A DNA stretch of 64,000 bases from Alcaligenaceae bacterium (GTDB taxonomy: Bacteria > Pseudomonadota > Gammaproteobacteria > Burkholderiales > Burkholderiaceae_B), in assembly GCA_013416395.1 (NCBI GenBank), contig JACCEP010000018.1, forward strand, positions 1 to 64,000, written 5' to 3'. The translations under genes and the position numbers were made by a program. The notes under the pieces were generated by a model, which searched no databases, was not told where the DNA came from, and saw only the letters and a program-made list of their open reading frames with translations. Positions 9,853-19,110 of the stretch are shown here, in pieces; the stretch's first letter is position 1, and each line of letters begins with the position of its first letter.

Positions 9853-10836
9853 TCAGTAGTACCTCTTTAAATCCATGCCAGAATAAAGATCAGCCACCTG
9901 CTCGCCGTATCCGTTAAACATGAGGGTATCCACACGTGGCGAAAAAATGCCATCACCGATGCGCCTTTCGGTGGCCTGACTCCAACGCGGGTGGGGAACC
10001 GATGGGTTGACGTTGGCATAGAAGCCGTACTCTCTGGGCGCTATCTTTACCCAGCTTGTTTCGGGGAGATTTTCCAGCAGACGGATCTTGACGATAGACT
10101 TGCCCGACTTAAAGCCGTACTTCCAGGGAATGGCCACGCGCATGGGGGCACCATTCTGGTTGGGAAGCAATTTCCCATAGACGCCAAAAACAAGCATGAC
10201 CAGTGGATGCATGGCCTCGTCAATACGCAATGCTTCTACATACGGCCAATCGATGATTCGGCTGCGCAACCCAGGCATGTTTTCTGGTTGCACATCAGAA
10301 ACAAACTGCACGTACTTTGCCTTGCTAGTAGGCCGAACCTGCTTCAGCAGCGTCGACAGCGAATAGCCGCTCCATGGAATAACCATGGACCACGCCTCCA
10401 CGCACCGCAATCGGTACACGCGCTCTTCGATGCTGGCAAGCTTGAGCAAGTCATCCATGTCAAAACTGCGCGGCTTTTCAACTTCTCCTTCAATCTCAAC
10501 CTTCCAGGGCCGGGTTTCCAGTTTTTGTGCGTATTGTGAAGGGGCGGATTTATCCGTCCCGAACTCGTAAAAGTTATTGTATGTAGTGACATCCTTCTCG
10601 GACGTAAGCTTGTTCTCCAGCCAATAGTCAGAATTGGGCGTGCCAGATAAACGGCCCTTCTCCTGGCCACCTAGTGCAGCGCTGCTATGTAACAGCATAG
10701 CGCTACCCGAGACGCCGGTGGCTCCTAACGCGATAGCGCCGGCGCCCGCTCTCTTTAACCATGTGCGCCGTGATTTCCAGATGTGCTCAGAGGTGATCTC
10801 GGAAGGTGGGATGTAAGGCTGTTTTATTCGCGACAT
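9853..10836 (-). CDS. msrP: MsrP, molybdopterin-dependent periplasmic methionine sulfoxide reductase
   Basis: A 327-residue sulfite-oxidase-fold enzyme (YedY) that repairs oxidised methionine in periplasmic proteins. A twin-arginine signal is clear (RRTWLKR at residues 23-29, followed by a hydrophobic stretch). The Mo-ligating cysteine is Cys145 in [10 protein letters not shown]. The start at 10836 was chosen because AGGAG precedes it and the family begins [14 protein letters not shown] or similar; an in-frame ATG at 10881 adds 15 unrelated residues. It is first in an msrP-msrQ operon, downstream of a strong palindromic operator at 10959-10982. Confidence 0.95.
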   Translation of the reverse strand: MSRIKQPYIPPSEITSEHIWKSRRTWLKRAGAGAIALGATGVSGSAMLLHSSAALGGQEKGRLSGTPNSDYWLENKLTSEKDVTTYNNFYEFGTDKSAPSQYAQKLETRPWKVEIEGEVEKPRSFDMDDLLKLASIEERVYRLRCVEAWSMVIPWSGYSLSTLLKQVRPTSKAKYVQFVSDVQPENMPGLRSRIIDWPYVEALRIDEAMHPLVMLVFGVYGKLLPNQNGAPMRVAIPWKYGFKSGKSIVKIRLLENLPETSWVKIAPREYGFYANVNPSVPHPRWSQATERRIGDGIFSPRVDTLMFNGYGEQVADLYSGMDLKRYY

Positions 10837-10958
10837 GTGCGGGACTCCTGTGTGGGATGCGTGGCTGGCAAGAAATGACAATTGGTGGGAACAAACCTTG
10901 TCGCCACCAGTGCACAGGAGTACACGTTAACTAAAAGGCGCTGACCGTTTAATGACGA

Positions 10959-10982
10959 CTTGATGACAAATTTGTCATCAAG
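10959..10982. promoter_or_regulatory. CusR/HprR-type operator upstream of msrP
   Basis: A perfect 24-base palindrome whose core is ATGACA-AATT-TGTCAT, extended by CTTG and CAAG on the two sides. The core matches the box known for CusR/CopR/PcoR-type response regulators (ATGACAA-N2-TTGTCAT). It lies about 120 bases upstream of the msrP start codon. A near copy lies in front of the response-regulator gene at 13108-13123. Confidence 0.8.
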
Positions 10983-11044
10983 AAATTAGCCTGCTCTCGA
11001 CGGGCCTGTCGCCTCGTATATAAATGTTCTGAGCATGTCACGTA

Positions 11045-11086
11045 TAAAACGGCGTACGGATCAAGGCATTTCTTGACCCGCACGCC
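11045..11086 (-). terminator. Rho-independent terminator after the beta-propeller gene
   Basis: On the minus strand a 15-base stem (GGCGTGCGGGTCAAG with CTTGATCCGTACGCC, 13 Watson-Crick pairs and two G-T pairs) closes a short loop and is followed by GTTTTATA. It starts 15 bases past the stop codon of the YVTN gene and separates that gene from the msrP promoter. Confidence 0.7.
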
Positions 11087-11101
11087 TTGCCGCTGGGGAA
11101 A

Positions 11102-12493
11102 CTACAGATTGACCAACACCGCTTTTTTGGCATTGACCGGCGCGTTACCCTCCATGACGATAATGCTGTTTTTCATCGTGCTTGCTTTAGCGTCAGGTTT
11201 TGCCAGCTGCCTTAAAGGAGCGATCATTGTGCCCGTGGCCTTGCCGTTGGGGTCGGTTTTGAAGCTGGCTGCAGGTGCGTCAACGCCATTCAGGTACACG
11301 CTGTAAACCGTCTCGGGCTTGAGCTTGAACAAATTAACCTCAAGGGCGTCGACCACGCCCAGGTTGCGCAACACGACAAAGCCACGACCATCTTGCTTGA
11401 CCGCCTTAAGCGCAATATTGGTGGGGTCGACATTAACGCGGGAAACCAGGTTGCTGTCACCTTTGCCCTCAGATACGACATTCGATACAAACGCCATAGC
11501 CTGTGGAGCCTGACCAACCGGAATCCGTTTAATAACCTTGTTGGCCGCCGTATCGATGACATCAACCGCATCGCCGTTTTCCAGCCCAACATATACACGG
11601 CTGCCGTCGTCCGAGGTCCATATGCCGTGTGGCAACGCACCAACCGGGATGGTCTTGACGAGCTTGGCTGTCTTGTCTGTTGTATACACCTTGACGATGT
11701 TTTCGCCGCCGACGGTTACATACGCAAAGGTCTTGCCATCGACATTGGCAAAGGAAATATGGTTGGTGATGAACCCGACATCCATCACACCGGTCACTTC
11801 CAGTGTTTTGGTGCTGATACGGGTGATTTTGCCCACGTCTTTGTGCGTCATCCAGATTTCGCTGTTATCCGGCGTAATCTGCAAGAACGGCGAGAAAGGG
11901 CTGACCACATCTATCTTTTTGATGATTTTGTGCGTCTTCACGTCGATCACATCCACTTTGGGTGTAAAGCTCGACACAACAAACGCAAGTTTGCCATCAG
12001 GATGAAAAATCACCATGCCCGGGCCCAAGTTGGTCTGGATGCGGCTGGTTTCCTTGTAAGTGGTCGGGTCAATGACAGAAATGTAGTCCTCGCCGCGTAC
12101 GACGACCCAGGCTTCCTTGCCATCAGCGGTGAAGAAGCCCTCATGTGGGGAGCGACCCAGATAAGTGGTGCCTTTCACTTCGTTAGTGGCGGTATCGATA
12201 AACGTGGCCGAGTTTGAGCCGTTTGATATGACCAGCAAGGTTTTGTGGTCTGGTGAGAAACCCATGCCATGGACGTTGATCTGTCCTTTGTACAGAGGCG
12301 AGAGTAAATCTGGCCGCTGGTTTCCCAGCTTTATCTGCCCCAAAAGAGTATTGGAAACGGGATCAATGACCGACACGGTGTTGCTGTTCTGGTCGGCGGT
12401 GTAAACGCGATCGTGAGAGGTCGGCAGCGCCCATGCACTATTCACAAACAGCACAGTCGCAGCGACTGCGAAGAAAGTAGTACTTTTTTTCAT
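11102..12493 (-). CDS. Periplasmic YVTN/YncE-like beta-propeller protein
   Basis: A 463-residue exported protein. The N-terminal signal peptide (KKSTTFFAVAATVLFVNSAWA) is followed by repeated blades of the form VYTADQNSNTVSVIDPVSNT, SATFIDTATNEVKGTTYLG and VYVGLENGDAVDVIDTAANK, the signature of YVTN-family seven-bladed propellers. A separate beta-rich domain of about 130 residues follows. E. coli YncE is a periplasmic protein of unclear function, linked to metal and iron stress. Here the gene follows the DUF305 gene after 45 bases and probably forms one transcription unit with it under the adjacent two-component system. A terminator follows its stop codon. Confidence 0.88.
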   Translation of the reverse strand: MKKSTTFFAVAATVLFVNSAWALPTSHDRVYTADQNSNTVSVIDPVSNTLLGQIKLGNQRPDLLSPLYKGQINVHGMGFSPDHKTLLVISNGSNSATFIDTATNEVKGTTYLGRSPHEGFFTADGKEAWVVVRGEDYISVIDPTTYKETSRIQTNLGPGMVIFHPDGKLAFVVSSFTPKVDVIDVKTHKIIKKIDVVSPFSPFLQITPDNSEIWMTHKDVGKITRISTKTLEVTGVMDVGFITNHISFANVDGKTFAYVTVGGENIVKVYTTDKTAKLVKTIPVGALPHGIWTSDDGSRVYVGLENGDAVDVIDTAANKVIKRIPVGQAPQAMAFVSNVVSEGKGDSNLVSRVNVDPTNIALKAVKQDGRGFVVLRNLGVVDALEVNLFKLKPETVYSVYLNGVDAPAASFKTDPNGKATGTMIAPLRQLAKPDAKASTMKNSIIVMEGNAPVNAKKAVLVNL

Positions 12494-12538
12494 GATGATT
12501 TCACTTTCGTAAACTGGGTTGAGAAAAAGACGAGGTGT

Positions 12539-12997
12539 TTATTTGCCAGAACCGGCAGGGTGGTGTTGCAGCCAGGCCTCCATAACCTGAATATCGATTT
12601 GCTGCTCAGTAATGATTCCCAGCGCCAGATTTCTGATTTCAGGGTCATCGGTGTACAGCAGTACTGCCTTGGCCATGTCCACCGCGCCCTGGTGATGGGG
12701 CTGCATCATGGTGATGAAGTCGTGGTCTGCCACGCCGTTCATGGGCGCGCTCAGCATGCCGTCGTCCATCACCGCCATGGCATCGTCCATAAGCGCGTCA
12801 AATGTTTTGGCTGTGGTTGCGATAAAAGCAGGTGGGGTGTGTACTTCAGAAGTTGAAACCGCTGCGCCATCTTGCGCCTCCTGTCCGTGATGATGGCCTT
12901 GGTGAGCACTTGCGCACGTGCTCGCCAGGGCCAGGAAAATGATTGCTCCTAATTGTTGTGGGGAATGGCGAAACGGGTTTCTTTGCATTATCTGCAT
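12539..12997 (-). CDS. DUF305 family secreted protein
   Basis: A 152-residue protein with an N-terminal signal peptide (QLGAIIFLALASTCASA) and a His-rich start of the mature part (HQGHHHGQE). The DUF305 domain is shown by DHDFITMMQPHHQGAVDMAKAVL, where paired histidines suggest metal binding. Such proteins often sit beside copper and silver resistance genes. The ATG at 12997 has GGAG eight bases upstream; the open frame extends to 13123 but that part lacks family resemblance and would overlap the operator. It is divergent from the response-regulator gene and shares the operator at 13108-13123. Confidence 0.85.
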   Translation of the reverse strand: MQIMQRNPFRHSPQQLGAIIFLALASTCASAHQGHHHGQEAQDGAAVSTSEVHTPPAFIATTAKTFDALMDDAMAVMDDGMLSAPMNGVADHDFITMMQPHHQGAVDMAKAVLLYTDDPEIRNLALGIITEQQIDIQVMEAWLQHHPAGSGK

Positions 12998-13107
12998 GAC
13001 TGGCTCCGGGAGTAGACGGTTGGATAACGGTGGCCTGAGCATGCTATGTGTGCACGACAGGTAGAGCCATCGTAAGTGCCCCCAGCTGTCAGCTCGATGG
13101 CATTTTG

Positions 13108-13123
13108 ATGACAGTTTTGTCAT
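13108..13123. promoter_or_regulatory. CusR/HprR-type operator between the DUF305 gene and the response-regulator gene
   Basis: ATGACA-GTTT-TGTCAT, a perfect 6-base inverted repeat with a 4-base spacer, flanked by TG and TA. Arms and spacing match those of the operator at 10959-10982. It lies 55 bases upstream of the GTG start of the response regulator and 110 bases upstream of the DUF305 start, so it can serve both directions and allow autoregulation. Confidence 0.8.
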
Positions 13124-13177
13124 TAATAAAAATAGATATGTTGATAATATGTATTAACTATTTCCCAGGAAAACATC

Positions 13178-13849
13178 GTGAGTATTCTTGTCATCGAAGA
13201 CGACGTAAAAACCGGCGACTACCTCAAAAAGGGGCTGTCCGAATCCGGATACTCCGTCGATCTTGCCCGCAACGGCATCGATGGTTTGTATATGGCGCTT
13301 GAGCACGATTACGATCTCCTGCTCCTTGATGTCATGCTGCCCGGCAAAGACGGCTGGCAGGTTATGAGTGATCTGCGCCAAAAACGCGATGTACCGGTAA
13401 TTTTTTTAACGGCGCGCGATCAGGTCGACGATCGCATAACAGGTTTACGGCTTGGTGCCGATGATTATCTGGTCAAACCGTTTTCATTTACTGAGTTGCT
13501 TTTGCGTGTGCGCACGTTATTGCGACGCGGGGTGGTACGCGAGTCAGAAGTATTCCACCTGGCAGACTTAAAGCTCGATCCTCTGCGACGTAAAGTTACT
13601 CGCAAAGGTGTCAATATTGTTCTAACCAACAAAGAGTTCATGCTTCTGCATTTGCTGGTAAGAAGGCAGGGGGAAGCCCTGTCGCGCGCGGTGATTGCGT
13701 CACAGGTATGGGACATGAATTTCGATAGCGATACCAATGTGGTAGACGTGGCCATCAAGCGCTTGCGCGCTAAAGTTGACGGGCCATTTGAGACCAAGCT
13801 TATCCATACTGTTCGCAGCATAGGTTATATGTTTGCGGAGCAACCTTGA
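13178..13849 (+). CDS. OmpR-family response regulator, CusR/CopR/HprR type
   Basis: A 223-residue response regulator. The receiver domain shows the acidic pocket (EDD at residues 7-9), phospho-acceptor Asp51 in [14 protein letters not shown] and the conserved lysine in DYLVKPF. The winged-helix output domain covers about residues 125-220 ([25 protein letters not shown]). It belongs to the heavy-metal response-regulator subgroup. The GTG start has AGGA upstream. The gene overlaps the histidine kinase gene by four bases and faces the DUF305/YVTN/msrPQ genes, which probably form its regulon. Metal or hypochlorous acid/peroxide are the likely signals by analogy with CusR and HprR. Confidence 0.93.
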   Translation: MSILVIEDDVKTGDYLKKGLSESGYSVDLARNGIDGLYMALEHDYDLLLLDVMLPGKDGWQVMSDLRQKRDVPVIFLTARDQVDDRITGLRLGADDYLVKPFSFTELLLRVRTLLRRGVVRESEVFHLADLKLDPLRRKVTRKGVNIVLTNKEFMLLHLLVRRQGEALSRAVIASQVWDMNFDSDTNVVDVAIKRLRAKVDGPFETKLIHTVRSIGYMFAEQP

Positions 13850-15285
13850 AACATTTTTCATTGCGCTCGCTCACGGTACGAGCGACGCTGGCGTTCGCGC
13901 TTATCTCATGCCTGGTGGTGTCGGGGCTTGGTCTGTATTTATATTCTTCCGTCAAACAGGCGCTGAATATGCGGGCAGACTACACGCTTATTGGTCGGGT
14001 CGAGCATTTTCGCAACCTGCTGCACGATCTCTATAACGTCAGACAAATGGAGGCGCGGCCTGCCATTTTTGAAAGCATGTTGGGCAATGAGCAAGACGTA
14101 CGCATTTTCAGGCGACCGGGCGAGCCACCGTTCATAAAGATCAACCCAGATGGGATGGAACCACCCAAAATGGTGCCCATTCCGGTCGAGCAGTCGTTGA
14201 CCATCAACTCACTGTATACGGGTGAACGGCCAGATGGTATTCGGGTAAGGTGGGTAACTGCTCTAGCCGATGTTGGAGATAATGGCGGCACGGTAGAGAT
14301 CACCGCCGCCTATGTGATGGTGCAAGAAGAAATGGTGCTTGCCTCATATCGGCGGCGAGTCATTGAGTCGATAGCCCTCACTATTTTGTTGACTACATTG
14401 CTAGGCTTTTTGCTTCTTAGACGAGGCCTTCAGCCTTTGACCACGATGAGCAACCGCGCTGCCGAGATCTCGCCAGCCAATCTGTCTTTGCGTCTGCCTG
14501 ACAACGATGCACCATCAGAACTGCGTGGGCTTGTTCTTTCGTTCAATGCCATGCTGGATCGTCTGCAGACAGGTTATGAACACCTGTCGCAATTTTCGGC
14601 AGATCTTTCGCATGAAATACGAACGCCTATCAATGTATTGATGGGTCAGACCCAGGTAGCGCTCGGCAAGACACGAACCGTGGACGAGTATGAGCAACTG
14701 CTGGAATCGAACCTCGAAGAATTCAGGCGCCTGGCGCATATTGTCGAAAACATATTGTTTCTGTCTCGCATAGATCAGGATTTAACCGCTATTGAGCGCA
14801 CGCCGCTGGTGTTGTCAGACGAACTCCATAAGATCGCCGATTATTTTGAAGGCCTGGCACAGGAGCGTGAAATAGATTTTGAGGTATTGGTAAGCGGTAC
14901 GGGCTATGCCAACCCCGTAATGTGGAGGCGCGCCGTTAATAATCTGGTTATTAATGCTATCCGTCATGGAGAGTCGGGCAGCACAATACGACTATATGCT
15001 CAGGCCGATGAACGAGGGTCGACTGTGACGGTAGAGAACAAGAGCTCTGCCTTGCCACAAGGCGATCTAAGTCACTTGTTCAGCCGCTTTTATCGTGGCG
15101 ACAAATCGCGCAGCGAGTACACCGAATCTAATGGGCTGGGGCTGGCGTTGGTCCAAGCCATTATGACGATACACGGTGGCAGCGCAACAGCGTCAGCCTC
15201 AAGTGAAGGCCTTGTGCGGTTCAGCCTGTGGTTTCCTGTAGCGTCTTCGTCGGAAACGCATCACAAAGATATTCCACAAATCTGA
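13846..15285 (+). CDS. Membrane sensor histidine kinase, CusS/HprS heavy-metal type
   Basis: A 479-residue kinase. It has an N-terminal transmembrane helix ([19 protein letters not shown]), a periplasmic sensor loop of about 140 residues, a second helix ([17 protein letters not shown], about 174-190), HAMP, the phospho-acceptor His256 in [13 protein letters not shown], and an ATPase domain ending with [20 protein letters not shown] start overlaps the regulator stop as TTGA. The loop does not show the histidine cluster expected for a simple copper sensor, so redox sensing as in HprS remains possible. Its last 65 bases overlap the convergent LysR gene. Confidence 0.92.
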   Translation: MKHFSLRSLTVRATLAFALISCLVVSGLGLYLYSSVKQALNMRADYTLIGRVEHFRNLLHDLYNVRQMEARPAIFESMLGNEQDVRIFRRPGEPPFIKINPDGMEPPKMVPIPVEQSLTINSLYTGERPDGIRVRWVTALADVGDNGGTVEITAAYVMVQEEMVLASYRRRVIESIALTILLTTLLGFLLLRRGLQPLTTMSNRAAEISPANLSLRLPDNDAPSELRGLVLSFNAMLDRLQTGYEHLSQFSADLSHEIRTPINVLMGQTQVALGKTRTVDEYEQLLESNLEEFRRLAHIVENILFLSRIDQDLTAIERTPLVLSDELHKIADYFEGLAQEREIDFEVLVSGTGYANPVMWRRAVNNLVINAIRHGESGSTIRLYAQADERGSTVTVENKSSALPQGDLSHLFSRFYRGDKSRSEYTESNGLGLALVQAIMTIHGGSATASASSEGLVRFSLWFPVASSSETHHKDIPQI

Positions 15286-16117
15286 CAACCTTGGGGCTGG
15301 CAAGCCGGCGCGAGTGATGCAATACCCACAGCTCTATGGGCCGGTCTGGCACCGTGCCCCATACGGCCAGGCCAGTGTTCGGCCCTAACGGTTTTAGCAG
15401 TGAGCGTGGCAACAGCGCTGCACCTGCTCCGGCCATTACCGCGTCTCTGACCATAAGCAGCGAAGACAGGCCCAGACGAACGTCAGGTATAACGGTGCAC
15501 ATGGTTTCGCCATCGTGAAAGTGCCATGGGCTTGTAGTGACGCCGTTAGGAAGCAGTGCAACGGCGGGCACGGTTACGGGCTCGGTAGACGTGTTTGGGG
15601 GGCGTGGCAGCGACGCGGGTGCTACCAGTACGATCTCATCGCGTGCAAAACACCGGCCTACCAGCGTGGCATCAGGGCGTGGGTTTACTCTGATGACGAC
15701 ATCGTAGCCATCTTCGATCAGATCAACATTGCGGTCGACAGCGGTAATTTCGAGCCGCACTTCGGGGTACGCCTGCATAAACCCCACCGCAACTGGCCCA
15801 AACATGGCGTGCGAGAACAATACGGGGGCATTTACGCGCAGTAGCCCGCGGGGTTCGGCGATACCTGCTGCCACGTCGGCGCCAGCCTCGACAAGTTCGC
15901 CCAAGAGCCCATGTGTGCGCTCATACAAGGTTTGGCCTTCTTCGGTAAGACGTAGCGAATGTGACCCGCGCTCAATAAGGCGTACGCCCAGGCTTTGTTC
16001 CAGATCTCTTACCCGTCTTGACAGGGTGGCTTTGGATCGCCCACTGATACGGCTTGCCTTGCCAAACCCTTCGTGCATGGCAACCAGATTGAAGTCTGTC
16101 AGCGATGAGAGATCCAT
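15221..16117 (-). CDS. LysR-family transcriptional regulator
   Basis: A 298-residue LysR protein with an N-terminal helix-turn-helix (GFGKASRISGRSKATLSRRVRDLE). The start at 16117 (MDLSSLTDFNLV) fits the family; the frame stays open to 16183 without resemblance. It is divergent from the old yellow enzyme gene, its likely target. The 3' end overlaps the convergent histidine kinase gene by 65 bases, so the two transcripts are complementary there. Confidence 0.88.
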   Translation of the reverse strand: MDLSSLTDFNLVAMHEGFGKASRISGRSKATLSRRVRDLEQSLGVRLIERGSHSLRLTEEGQTLYERTHGLLGELVEAGADVAAGIAEPRGLLRVNAPVLFSHAMFGPVAVGFMQAYPEVRLEITAVDRNVDLIEDGYDVVIRVNPRPDATLVGRCFARDEIVLVAPASLPRPPNTSTEPVTVPAVALLPNGVTTSPWHFHDGETMCTVIPDVRLGLSSLLMVRDAVMAGAGAALLPRSLLKPLGPNTGLAVWGTVPDRPIELWVLHHSRRLASPKVVRFVEYLCDAFPTKTLQETTG

Positions 16118-16132
16118 GATTGTTTCAATTTT

Positions 16133-16161
16133 AAGACAGTATGTACAAATTATAGTGTCTT
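16133..16161. promoter_or_regulatory. Inverted repeat in the lysR/ene-reductase promoter region
   Basis: AAGACAGTA on the left and the complement of AAGACACTA on the right (TAGTGTCTT) form a 9-base inverted repeat with one mismatch. The centre of the dyad is about 30 bases from the LysR start codon, where LysR regulators usually bind. Tentative. Confidence 0.35.
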
Positions 16162-16240
16162 CACAACGAATATGAAACGGCATATTGTGGTGCTAAGTGC
16201 AGTGCACAACTTCGAATTTACCTTATTCAGGACAATCACT

Positions 16241-17317
16241 ATGACCGTCAATACCTTATGGAATCCGGTAACTATTGGGCGCCTGACGCTGGCTCATCGC
16301 CTGGCGATGTCACCCATGACACGCAGCAGGGCGCATGCCGATGGCACGCCGGGAGCGTTGGCCGCCCAGTACTACGCGCAGCGTGCATCGCTTGGGTTGC
16401 TGATTTCAGAAGGAACCCAGCCGTCTGACGACGGGCAGGGTTACCTCACTACCCCGGGCATCTACACCGACGCACATGTGGCGGGGTGGCGCCAGGTGGC
16501 TGACGCCGTCCATGCCAATGGCGGGCACCTGTTCATCCAGCTGATGCACGTAGGGCGGGTATCTCATCCAAGCAATACGCCTCATGGGCGCCAGGCCGTT
16601 GCGCCGTCTGCCATTCTTCCAGAGGCCCAAATATTTACCGCTGCAGGCATGATGGATATTCCCATGCCGCGCGCGCTGACAACCCAAGAGATAGCGACCA
16701 CCATTAACGATCACCGCCTGGCTGCCAGAAAGGCAATTGAAGCGGGCGCTGATGGTGTGGAGATACACGGCGCCAATGGCTATCTGATCCAGCAATTTCT
16801 GTCGCCCAATGCTAATCACCGTTCGGACGCCTATGGCGGTAGTATTGAAAACCGTGCACGTTTTGCGTTGGAGGTGACAGCGGCCGTTGCCGACGAAATT
16901 GGCGCAGATCGCACAGGCATCCGTCTGTCCCCAGGTTCGCAGCTTGTTGGCATTAACGAGGGGGATCAAAGCGACGATCAGTATCGCTATCTGGTCGCCC
17001 AGCTCGCGCACCTTCATCTGGCGTACTTACACATCGCGCACAATGGCAACGATGCGTTGTTAAGCGACCTTCGTCGTGCCTGGCCTACGACGCTGCTGGT
17101 TAATCGTGGCAACCGGCCGCTAGAGCTGATCGCCAAAGACATCGAAGCGGGGCTGGCCGATATGGCGCCGGTAGGGCGCTGGGCACTGGCCAACCCTGAT
17201 TTCGTATACCGCTTGCAGGAAGGCTTGCCCCTAAACCCACCCGACCCCACAACGTTTTTTGGGGGTAGTGCTGCAGGTTATGTGGATTATCCTGCGGTGC
17301 TTCCTGAGCCCGGTTGA
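16241..17317 (+). CDS. Old yellow enzyme family alkene reductase (NemA-like)
   Basis: A 358-residue FMN-dependent TIM-barrel flavoprotein that reduces activated C=C bonds and often nitro compounds using NAD(P)H. The substrate-binding His and Asn appear in VEIHGANGYLIQQFLSP, and the family motif NHRSDAYGGSIENRARF follows directly. The ATG at 16241 gives the standard start MTVNTLWNPVTIG; the open frame runs further upstream without family resemblance. A LysR gene is divergent. NemA relatives respond to electrophiles, so a role in detoxifying enals or quinones is likely but not shown. Confidence 0.92.
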   Translation: MTVNTLWNPVTIGRLTLAHRLAMSPMTRSRAHADGTPGALAAQYYAQRASLGLLISEGTQPSDDGQGYLTTPGIYTDAHVAGWRQVADAVHANGGHLFIQLMHVGRVSHPSNTPHGRQAVAPSAILPEAQIFTAAGMMDIPMPRALTTQEIATTINDHRLAARKAIEAGADGVEIHGANGYLIQQFLSPNANHRSDAYGGSIENRARFALEVTAAVADEIGADRTGIRLSPGSQLVGINEGDQSDDQYRYLVAQLAHLHLAYLHIAHNGNDALLSDLRRAWPTTLLVNRGNRPLELIAKDIEAGLADMAPVGRWALANPDFVYRLQEGLPLNPPDPTTFFGGSAAGYVDYPAVLPEPG

Positions 17318-17387
17318 TTACCGGGCCAAAGCCTACAGTCATGACCAATTAACTATTTCGCATTTTGAAGCCAACTCAGACAAAAGG

Positions 17388-17843
17388 TTAGTTATTAAGA
17401 ATGATTTGCGCAATCAAGCCTGTGGCGATGGCTGTAAGCAGAAAATCGCTGCCGGACTGTACCCAGTAATAGCCGCGAGGAGGGGCATACAGATGGTAGT
17501 GGTGCCAATCGTGAACAATATATTGCCTTTGGCGATACTGGGCTGGAACCCATCCGCCTCTGTAATAGTTGTGTTGAGGGCCTGCTCCGCGCCCGGAGTA
17601 GGCAGGGTGGCCATGGGCGTGGTTGTTGTAACCACGCGCATGGTTGTCATGTCCGCGCGCGTAGCCGTCGCGGTGAGTTGGGCCGGGGTGAACCATGCGC
17701 CCTGGTTGGTTATTACGGGGGCCCTGCCGGGCTGACGAATTATGCTCACTATTTTGGCGGTCGTGATGGCCCTCAGCGAAAGCCGTACCGCTCATTGCCA
17801 GGCAGGCTGCCACTAAGGCAGAGCTAAGAATTTTACTGATCAT
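17388..17843 (-). CDS. RcnB-like periplasmic protein
   Basis: A 151-residue exported protein. It has a signal peptide (ISKILSSALVAACLAMSGTAFA), then a long His/Gly/Asn/Arg-rich segment with many HGH, HDN and HAR repeats. The C-terminal RcnB domain reads RGGWVPAQYRQRQYIVHDWH and then PPRGYYWVQSGSDFLLTAIATG. RcnB modulates nickel and cobalt efflux in E. coli, and the histidine-rich linker here fits metal binding. The ATG at 17843 has AGGAG upstream. No rcnA or rcnR neighbour is visible, so the partner is unknown. Confidence 0.85.
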   Translation of the reverse strand: MISKILSSALVAACLAMSGTAFAEGHHDRQNSEHNSSARQGPRNNQPGRMVHPGPTHRDGYARGHDNHARGYNNHAHGHPAYSGRGAGPQHNYYRGGWVPAQYRQRQYIVHDWHHYHLYAPPRGYYWVQSGSDFLLTAIATGLIAQIILNN

Positions 17844-18159
17844 AATTAAACTCCTGTAGTTGCTTCGCAATCGGTGGAGTCCAAAACGTGTCAATGATTT
17901 TGCTCTGGCATTAGCGTATTGACTGTTACCGATGGTCTGCTCAGTTCCTATCTGAACATTCAAGGTGTTTCAAATCTGTTGCGATGTGGGTTATTTTGAT
18001 TGCAATAGATGTCCAGCACCGCACGCCGCCGTATGTGCTGATATGGGCTGACCCGGGGTAGGGCCAGCCCGCTCGCGGCCCATCATACTCGGTAGCCACT
18101 CCATTTCGATGACCTATGATCGGTCCTTGCAGTCAGTAGACCATGCTTGGTCGATATGT
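17844..18159. other. Intergenic region upstream of the RcnB-like gene
   Basis: About 315 bases holding the leader of the RcnB-like gene and the 3' flank of the dehydrogenase gene. A GC-rich hairpin at 18045-18070 (GGGCTG with CAGCCC) has no T-tract and may be only a structural element. Nothing else is recognisable. Confidence 0.5.
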
Positions 18160-19008
18160 CTACGCGGTACCCTTGCCACCGAACACCTTCGTGAGAACCG
18201 CAACATCGCTGCGCTCTGCAGCCCAATCTGCGGCAAGGTCTTCGTATACCCGCGCAATACTGTTGTATATGCCAGACTCTGGACGTTCTCCCAAATAAGC
18301 AGAAATCTCATCCATCTCGGCAACCCAGCGATAGGCCTTGGGTAACATGTCGGGCACTGCACGTTTGAGCCAGGCAAACAGCTGCGGCTGGCTGGCGGCC
18401 AGCTCGCTGTTTAGTTCGTCGCCTACCCCGTACCGCTCGGCTGCCAGAATCATCACTGACCCTAATGCGGTAAGGCCTTTTGTTATGCCACCGTAGCTCA
18501 TTTTCAGGGCCGATGCGGCACCGACTGGGGCGTCAAGCGGTATCACGTTCAGGCCAACGCTTTTCAGTTTGAGGGCGGTATCCCCCATTGGTCCAGACAG
18601 GTAGAGCTTGGTGTGGCTGCCGTCCCCTCTGGGTGGCGGGCCGATAATACTGCCGTCCAGAAAGGGTGTGCCTGTATCTTGCACCACCTGCATAATGGCT
18701 GTAACTGTATCTGGTGACACCGCATTGCAATCGATATATACCGGCTTTCGAGAAGCGGCCCGCAATGTCGGCGCCAGACGCAGGGCAATGGGTAATGCAT
18801 CTTTGGGCGGCAAAATGGAAAGCAGAAAGTCTGCTTCGATCAGTTTCTCGTCTTCAACAGCCACCATGCCTGCTGCTTCAGCTCGCATCGCGCTGGCTGC
18901 GCTGCGGCCCTGCAGTGAGGTGAGCACGTTGGCACCGTGCTGAACCAGGCGGGCGCCAACTGCTGCCCCCATGTTTCCGGGTGCTGTGATGGCAACGGTA
19001 ATTGTCAT
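18160..19008 (-). CDS. NAD(P)-dependent dehydrogenase, 6-phosphogluconate/3-hydroxyisobutyrate dehydrogenase-like with DUF1932 domain
   Basis: A 282-residue protein. The N-terminal Rossmann domain (VAITAPGNMGAAVGARLVQHG) is of the beta-hydroxyacid dehydrogenase type. The C-terminal DUF1932 helical domain includes MSYGGITKGLTALGSVMILAAER, where the invariant lysine of the family is seen as K in GITKG. DUF1932 members act on small acids or phosphonates, and no substrate can be assigned here. The ATG at 19008 has AAGGA upstream. It lies downstream of the MCE operon on the same strand, separated by about 100 bases. Confidence 0.82.
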   Translation of the reverse strand: MTITVAITAPGNMGAAVGARLVQHGANVLTSLQGRSAASAMRAEAAGMVAVEDEKLIEADFLLSILPPKDALPIALRLAPTLRAASRKPVYIDCNAVSPDTVTAIMQVVQDTGTPFLDGSIIGPPPRGDGSHTKLYLSGPMGDTALKLKSVGLNVIPLDAPVGAASALKMSYGGITKGLTALGSVMILAAERYGVGDELNSELAASQPQLFAWLKRAVPDMLPKAYRWVAEMDEISAYLGERPESGIYNSIARVYEDLAADWAAERSDVAVLTKVFGGKGTA

Positions 19009-19110
19009 GGAGTTTTCCTTTGAAAATGCATGCGCAGTCGGGCAAGCCCGAAGATTCTGTGATGCGATACATGCAACTGACGGACGCGTTGCAAGCAGCA
19101 AACAGCAGGT

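Noticed and set aside
11393-12217. Long plus-strand frame of 274 codons opposite the YVTN gene
   Set aside because: It is the antisense shadow of a well-supported beta-propeller gene and has a composition unlike a real protein.
18045-18070. GC-rich hairpin downstream of the dehydrogenase gene
   Set aside because: No T-tract on either strand and a mismatch in the stem; terminator function is not supported.
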